Part shown: positions 57,967-64,000 of the stretch, one piece after another
Position numbering within the stretch: position 1 is the first letter of the stretch
How the letters are laid out: the number at the start of each line of letters is the position of its first letter
NCBI GenBank assembly: GCA_949152475.1
Contig: OX424570.1
Location: 7,862,181-7,926,180, forward strand
Origin: Terebella lapidaria
Lineage: Eukaryota > Annelida > Polychaeta > Terebellida > Terebellidae
Direction of reading: 5' to 3'
Length of the DNA stretch: 64,000 nucleotides
Notes under the pieces: model-generated
What the model saw: only the letters and a program-made list of their open reading frames with translations
What the model was told of the DNA's origin: nothing
Database searches by the model: none
Position numbers and translations under genes: made by a program

Positions 57967-58252
57967 AGTTAGGGTAAGGATGGGGCGAGTGAGGGCTGAA
58001 CAACGCGAGCTGCTGCCATGGCTGCTGCCGCCGTGCCGGTGAGCCGCTAGCCTGTTGGCCGCTATCCCGGTCACATGAAAATCACCGATGTTCATCTGAA
58101 TACACTCGCGAACCACAGTTTCGATACAGAAACATGATCTAGAACATATAATCTATTCGCGCACATCAATTTTATCCGTTTTGTCGAGCTAACACCGACA
58201 TAATCCAAGGTTTTCGTACATGAAGAACTTGAGCAAAACAAAAACACCTCAC

Positions 58253-58484
58253 CGGAAATCAGTCCGTCCAACACTATGACCACACGTGATTCAGCAACTG
58301 CAGTTACGGAAATAGGGAATAGGGTCATTAGGCCTATCAAAATGGCATGGCACGCAATCAAAACAATGAATTTGAACTGTTGAAACATCACGGCATCTTG
58401 CGTTTGCCTCATCATTTTGGTTCTATCTAGGCTTATAAACATGTAGATATAAATTTCCGCTGAATATTCGTTCAAATATTCCAT
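58253..58484 (-). CDS. Possible first coding exon with signal peptide
   Basis: From an ATG at 58484, or better an internal one near 58413, the frame encodes a hydrophobic segment FKFIVLIACHAILIGLMTLF followed by PISVTAVAES, which looks like a signal peptide with a cleavage region. About 15 codons later a GTGAGG splice-donor match occurs (about 58252), so the frame beyond it to 58092 is probably intron. No matching downstream exon was found to the left within the repeats. It could be the start of a host gene or chance. Confidence is low. Confidence 0.22.
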
Positions 58485-59658
58485 CTGATTTAGGGCGTTC
58501 CAAACCAGGAATTTTGTTCACTTAACACACTGTTAACACATTGTCCCGGATTACACAAAGTACAAATTTTGCTTGAAATATTTTAAAGAATAAGACCTCG
58601 ATACCTGTGCACATATTAAAACTTTTGATGAGCAAGAAATAGCCATGAAACATTTAGGCCAATAGGCTCAATTGTGAATGATAAACTAGGCTACATTTCT
58701 GATAGGACTTTGTGAAGGAGTGTTTTTAGCTTGAAAAAATACGGAAACATTTATATCGGGTAAAACCAGAGTAACTTTATTACATTACAGAATGAGTTGT
58801 AAATATACGTGTGGACTATTAAAATATAGCTACATTGTATAATTGTTGTAAGATATGCCTAATTGCGAAATCAGCAAAATAGTCACGTGGCACTGTTTGC
58901 CCTGGAAATACAAGATTGCATCGAAAGACGTTATTTCATGTAGGCTACATAGTGTCCATCATTCTGCAGACTTCCATGCTCTGCTCAAAAGTATCTAGAT
59001 TCACTCACAGGATGAATCCATCTAATGCGTTACTTCCCGGTTCAGTGTCGAGCCAGTGATAACCTATCGTTGTCCCTGGTAACGTGCCTACAACAGTCAT
59101 TGTCTACTGAAATGAAAGTACGGGTGTAATAGAACTGCGACCTTATTTTTTTCGCACTTTACAAGCCACAATTCCAATTGGTTCATTCGTGAAATAGTAG
59201 GCCTAACACAAGTGTTCCCATTCCAAGAATAAATACCAAATAATTTAGCCAAATGGAGAACAGAAATTCCTTAGAAAAAAACAACAACAGAACATCCCTA
59301 TATCTCAGTATTTTTGACGAAAACTCTAACATCGGGTAATTTCTATGTGGGTGTTTCTGAAGCTCAGCACCCGAGTTGACACATGTCTCAATATAAGACA
59401 TCATCGCGCTGAGCTACACACAGATCAGTCAAACGGCAATAGCGCCGAGACGCAAAAGGGTCATTCCAGAATTAAGGGACCATTTCTTCCGGGAAAATGA
59501 GGTTTTTCAACGATCTAGTATGCAAAATATTAAAGTGAAATTCTTCTAAATGGAAATACATAATCTGTATACTAATTGTCATTTCAGCTCATTTTTGGAA
59601 TAAATATTGGAAATTTTGAAAAATAGTCCTATATCTTAACACAAAATTCTCAAGTTTT
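58485..59658. other. Non-coding, nothing recognised
   Basis: A+T-rich sequence without identifiable gene or repeat. Confidence 0.45.
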
Positions 59659-60062
59659 GTCCACTCCGTCACAGACAACCAGGGGGCCTCATATAGATTA
59701 GCATAATCCATAAGCAATTTTTCTCTAAATACTTGTTTAGAAACAATGTCCTTAAATTACAAATTTCGCAAAATTGGAGGATCAACATAAATGTGACAGT
59801 AGCGCACTGACACCAATCAATCAACCACACGCCGATCGTGAGCTGAGATGAGCAATGCCCACATTTCATTTCATTTCTACGGACTCACTGTGATAAAATG
59901 ACAACTGTAATCATTCATATAATATCGAATGTCAATTCAGCAATACAATGATCAAGTTGAAACTAATTTTAATGCCAATAAATTTATACACACGGAGTTG
60001 AAACATTAGTTTTGGAGTGGACATTTGTGTTACGGAGTGGACTGTTCGTGACGGAGTAGACA
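59659..60062. repeat. GTCCACTCCG / CGGAGTGGAC motifs near the 3' end of the DDE-OTU gene
   Basis: GTCCACTCCGTCAC stands at 59659-59672. Its inverse occurs three times with about 19-20-bp spacing at 60014-60062 (GGAGTGGAC, CGGAGTGGAC, GTGACGGAGTAGAC). The cluster begins about 117 bp beyond the stop codon of the DDE-OTU gene and may be subterminal transposase-binding repeats. The role is inference. Confidence 0.6.
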
Positions 60063-60178
60063 TATCCTGCAAAATCATCAACCGAATGAAGACCTATGAC
60101 TCTGGGAAACATTTTATTCTAAATCTGTTACATTCATTCAAATTTCACTGAACTATGAACTGTTTCATATTGTTGATT

Positions 60179-63100
60179 TTAAAGTTTTTTAACAACTTGC
60201 TCCCACAGCAGAGGTGGAACTTGGACGTGTCTCCCAGTGACATTCTGCAACTCTGGTATAACAGCAAGGATGTCATCTTTGTTGTACCAGCAAACATCCT
60301 CGAACTGAGGCCAGTAGAAGCGATTGTTTCCAACTCTGTGCAGGCATTTCACTTGGACGTCAACGTCGTCTGTATCAACAATCATGCCGGGATACGCGTC
60401 ATTGTCATATTTTACCACAACAAGTGTGTCCAAGGAAAGCTCCTTGTCCAGGTCTGGGACTGCTTTGTCGGGTTCTGTGGTTGATATTGAAGCCGTTGGT
60501 AGAAGAGGTACAAAATGATTGGGATGAAAAGGATTGGTGACTTTTGTGTTTGTCCACATGATCCATACGAAATCTTGCTTTGCTACAGCAGTTGTTGTTG
60601 GCAAGATGAGTCGGTTCAGATCTTTTCTGACACTTGGATTGACGTTACTTGGATAAACCGACTTGATCGGGACACCCAGAATACTGCTCATCGCCATAAT
60701 CTGCCAGATCCCCAAGTATGCACCAGACTTTCTGACTTCTAGAACCTCAGCTTCATATGTTTTAGAGATTGTCCTCTCAGTCAGTCGTGTTCCTTTCCAT
60801 ATTCCGGAGTAGCTACAGAAATGGTTCTTGATCAGACGCGCTTCTCTGTCTGTAATTTCTATACCTTTGCGCAGATGGTCAGTGCTCAAGTACAGTTCTC
60901 GGTTGTTGCACAGCTCAATAATCATTCGAACCCTCACTTCATCAAATCCTCCCTCATGGCCAAAAGCAAAAATGCTCCCCGTACGTGGTAAACAGTTGCC
61001 ATCCCCCACAATCGTTCTTGGTTTCATGACTTTGGGAACATCATTCGGAACCATTCCCATTGTGATGTGGTCAACACACTTTGGATCCAGAAGAAGAGAG
61101 CTTCTGAGAGGATCGAGGGCTGGGAATTTGTATTGGCTCAGTTCAACAGTGGAACATGCGTGCTCTAGTTCTTGATAAGTTGAACAGGACCCTAGTTTTC
61201 TGAGAATGTCTTTGAAATACAGTTCACGGTCTGCATCAGGTGCATGATTAAGAGGTGTTGTCTTATCATCGAGTTGAGTACAGAACGTGAAATCCTTTGG
61301 TTCAAAACAGGAACACATCTTCCCTTCAGAGCAAAAGCAACTAATCTCTCGAAATGATATGGAGGTTTTCTGAGAATCCTTGTCGAACCCAATCTGGTGC
61401 AATTTCATTGTTCCTGGAACGGGGGTCAATGCAGCTGGAGGATTGTACATCACTTTCTGCTCAGTGAACTTCTCATCTGCTATGAAAAACAGGTTGATTG
61501 CAGTTTCCTTTTTGAGTGACTGGTAGAACGAACTTCCATCTGCGATATCCTGTCCTTGAAGTACTAGTCGATCAGCAGTTCTTTTCAGCGTTGCTCCAAC
61601 TCCATCTGGTGCTCCCTTGCCGTGACCACTCTCGAAGAAATTCCAGGTTGCTGAAAAAAGACATGTATACAGAAATTATCAAGTGCACTGTACACACCAC
61701 AGAAAAATTACAGAAATGTGGATCCATGTAAATCGTTACTAGGTAAGTCCGATTTATCATTTGTTTAGATAGACATCATCATATACAAGCACAAGGATTT
61801 ACCATAGTTGAGTCCACGAGGTGGGAGAAGATTTCGAAACAGGAAAAAGTTGTGCTTTTGTCGATACTGGGTCGTGGGACCGTCACTCCATATGTGGATC
61901 TCATCGACAGACGGGTATTTCTTCTGAATGTCATCGAGAACAGGCTGAAGATGAGTCCAAATTGCTGCTGGATTGTGGGCACAATCATCCGATATTGTGC
62001 AGAAAGTGTGAGGTGTTTGCTCTGGACCAACATAGTACACGCCGGTATGGAGAGATATCTGCCGCTGGGATGCCCCAAAATGCATGCTTTGCACTTCTTC
62101 AGCAAGTTTTGCCATGTAATTTTCAGAAAAGTCCACATGAAGGACGCACTGGTTCTCTTTCAGCTGACTCCGGATTTTTCTGTACTGCAGGTACTGACGA
62201 AGAATGTTATAATGGTGGATCTTAAATCGTTCCAGTGAGTTGTTGGCTTCCGTGAGAAGGTCAAATGCACATCCAGAAATCATTACCTTTTTCGTCAAAG
62301 TCACGCTTTTGATGTCTTCTCCAATCTTCCTGTCTTCTTTTACTGTTCTCCATTGCTGCCACGTAATGTCTGCATTACTGTCAAAGGATGGACTGGTGGA
62401 AAGTTGTGGGTTCTTGCATGTTTCACAATGACCATACATACATACTTTGGACTCAGGATCGCAAGATATCATCCCGATCACCTCAGCTGATGGGATCACT
62501 TTCAAAGACGTGAGTTTTCTGGTCATTAAGCTGAAATTCTCATGAAGTTTGCAGAGACAGGTATTTCTGTCCTTCTCAGAAGCGAACGTGACCCAATATG
62601 GTCGCAAAGAGCAGAACAGCGCATAGCTCAGCATGATCGTTGGGTTCTCTGCACAAAACTTTGCATGCAGGTTCTTCAGGCTGTCACAAAGTATCATACG
62701 TTGTTTCTTCTTTTTGAACTTTGTGACTGTTTCTTTTTTTCCAGTTGTCATGCGGGCATTGTCCTCTCGGGTGAAGAACTTTCTGACAGCCACCCCGAAA
62801 CGCACTGATTTGGAAGTCGAAAGCCTCTTTCTGAGTATGTCCTTGGATGTTGTTGTGGAGTTGCTCTTGAATCGTTTCGAGGAGAAACCAAACATTTCTT
62901 GGAAGACTTTTTTCAGCCGGTATTCCTTCACAAGTCTGCCAGTGAAAATCCTGGAATACAAACTTCTGATTCTTTGTTCCTTGGTTTGTTGATATCGCAT
63001 CTTCATTTCATGCACGAATACATTCTGTGCGAAAAGCTCTCGTTTGACTGTCGGCGATGGTGGGTACAATCTTAGTTTCCTGATGAGGTTCTTTGTCTTG

Positions 63101-63534
63101 CTTCTTGGACTAGGCTCCCCCTTACGTGTTGATCTTTCCCATCTTTTTCTGTATTTTGCTGATCGTTTTCTTTCTTCTGCCAGCTTTTCTTCTGTAATTT
63201 TTAGTTTTCGCTTGATTTTCTCCATGTTTTTCTTTCGAGTTCTTTTGCCTTGTTCTGCTCGCTTTCCTTGTGGAGCTGGTACTCCTTCAGGCGATGTTGG
63301 CGGACTGTTGAGTACTATTGGTAGGACAGCCTTCGCGCGCCTGCGGTAATCTTGTTTCATTTTGCGCCACTCCATGCGCTGTTTGCGTGCACCACGTTCA
63401 GTCATATCAGTGATCGATTTTTTTCGCTGCTGCCATCTTTCCCTGTCTTTCCGTCTTTCTTCTGAGAGCTTTATAGGATCATTTTTTATTCTTTCTCGCC
63501 GTTTTCTCTGTCTTTCTGCAGCACTCAACGCCAT
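60179..63534 (-). CDS. DDE-like transposase fused to OTU protease, two exons
   Basis: Exon 1 is 63534-61803 and exon 2 is 61650-60179. The 152-bp intron has GTAAAT at its 5' end and TTTTTTCAG at its 3' end. Joined coding length is 3204 nt, in phase, 1067 residues. Residues 1-150 are basic coiled-coil. Residues 326-373 hold a putative zinc-binding set (CLCKLH, then C358, C365, C370, C373). The catalytic core shows Asp468 in VLHVDFSENY, Asp551 in IWSDGPTTQYRQ and, straight after the intron, Glu584 in WNFFESGHGKGAPDGVG, a DDE-type spacing. An OTU domain follows with IVGDGNCLPR (Cys about 797) and NPFHPNHFVPLL (His about 956). The C-terminus (VVVKYDNDAYPGMIV, FYWPQFEDVCWY) resembles a small Tudor-like module. 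The frame has no lesions. I cannot name the superfamily; a host-domesticated gene is the alternative. Confidence 0.78.
61651..61802 (-). other. Intron of the DDE-OTU gene
   Basis: A phase-1 intron of 152 bp separates the second catalytic Asp from the Glu. Exon 1 ends CAACTATG and exon 2 begins CAACCTGG, giving Tyr-Ala-Thr-Trp. Each exon read alone ends or starts out of context, whereas joined they give an uninterrupted core. Confidence 0.85.
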
Positions 63535-64000
63535 CTGGAAAAGGTAAGTATGACCTAGACATCAAGGCCTAAAGATGTTTGGGACACATTTTGGTGTAAA
63601 GTATAATTTTCACACTTACTTGGTGTAAAGTATAATTTTTAGAATTAGGGAAGAGCTACCCCTATGAAAGAAGTATTTTAGGTCAGATCAGAGATTATTT
63701 CTGAGTACTCCAAGGACGTGTTTGTCTGAGTTGTGAGTCTGGATATAACATCCATTTCATGTTATGATGCACACTTCCTGAGATATCAGTGAATACAGAA
63801 AATGTCAATTCAGCAAAAGTGTCGAGTCAAGGTCAAAGTCTATTCCTAATACCTATAAAACATGTTTTTTCTTGGGCCACAAATCTGGAAATAACGTCCT
63901 TTTGGCTGTGACATGCACCGTTCTGAGATATCAACAAAAATATTAGTATAACAAAAAAAACTCCGCAAAAAAATTCAGGTCAAAAATTTCATCCCTAAAA
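63535..64000. repeat. Upstream region with degenerate repeats
   Basis: TTGGTGTAAAGTATAATTTT occurs twice (about 63591 and 63621). A unit of about 150 bp containing CTGGATATAACATCC and CTGAGATATCA recurs at about 63740 and 63888 and runs out of the window. This region would hold the promoter of the DDE-OTU gene, but no core element is evident. Confidence 0.5.

Noticed and set aside
60179..61453. Stand-alone OTU protein gene starting at 61453
   Set aside because: The frame continues upstream to an AG acceptor and joins exon 1 in phase to complete a conserved catalytic block, so the ATG at 61453 is internal.

Overview
This window comes from a eukaryotic, almost certainly animal, genome and is built mostly of transposable elements. 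It has spliceosomal introns, long A+T-rich non-coding stretches, DIRS-type and LINE retrotransposons, a Helentron with OTU and endonuclease domains, THAP/DDE, PHD and YqaJ domains, and tRNA-like SINE fragments. That combination fits an aquatic invertebrate such as an echinoderm, hemichordate or amphioxus, but the species cannot be fixed from sequence alone. I found no convincing single-copy host gene. One possible signal-peptide exon (58253-58484, minus) is the only weak candidate.

Left part (about 1.1-12.7 kb) is a nest of insertions that can be read in order. A decayed minus-strand LINE reverse transcriptase was split by a foldback-like DNA element (1571-12291) with a 6-bp target duplication (GGCGTG) and inverted repeats made of a CACAAATGTG minisatellite. 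A DIRS retrotransposon (1776-10488) then entered the left inverted repeat at an ATT. It has split terminal inverted repeats and an internal complementary region that is complementary to both of its outer ends. The DIRS was in turn hit by a hAT-like element (6060-7324, duplication ATCTG) and a short unknown element (8623-9054, duplication GGCC). Taking out each of the three inserts that lie in coding sequence rejoins a reading frame.

Middle part (13-30 kb) is a graveyard of DNA transposons: a convergent pair of decayed genes (YqaJ/SWIM/PHD on plus, THAP-DDE_4 transposase on minus) that looks like an ISL2EU element, a Crypton-like tyrosine recombinase pseudogene, a 0.9-kb MITE-like element full of GTCGTACGAC motifs, fragments of a MULE-like transposase, and a TA-flanked Tc1/mariner/pogo-type element (28361-29693) carrying only a DNA-binding ORF.

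The 30-43 kb stretch has no recognisable gene. It holds MITEs, covarying short hairpins, a roughly 328-bp tandem array, a perfect 36-bp-arm palindrome, a GATA array and G-rich runs.

Right part (43.5-63.5 kb) holds the two best preserved coding units, both minus strand. The first is an uninterrupted 2301-aa Helentron protein (N-terminal 23-aa repeats, zinc fingers, OTU, HUH/Y2 Rep, SF1 helicase, C-terminal endonuclease). The second is a two-exon gene (63534-60179) whose exons join in phase into a 1067-aa protein combining a DDE-like transposase core with an OTU cysteine-protease domain. This second gene is the most unusual item in the window. Tandem arrays and small MITEs lie between the two.
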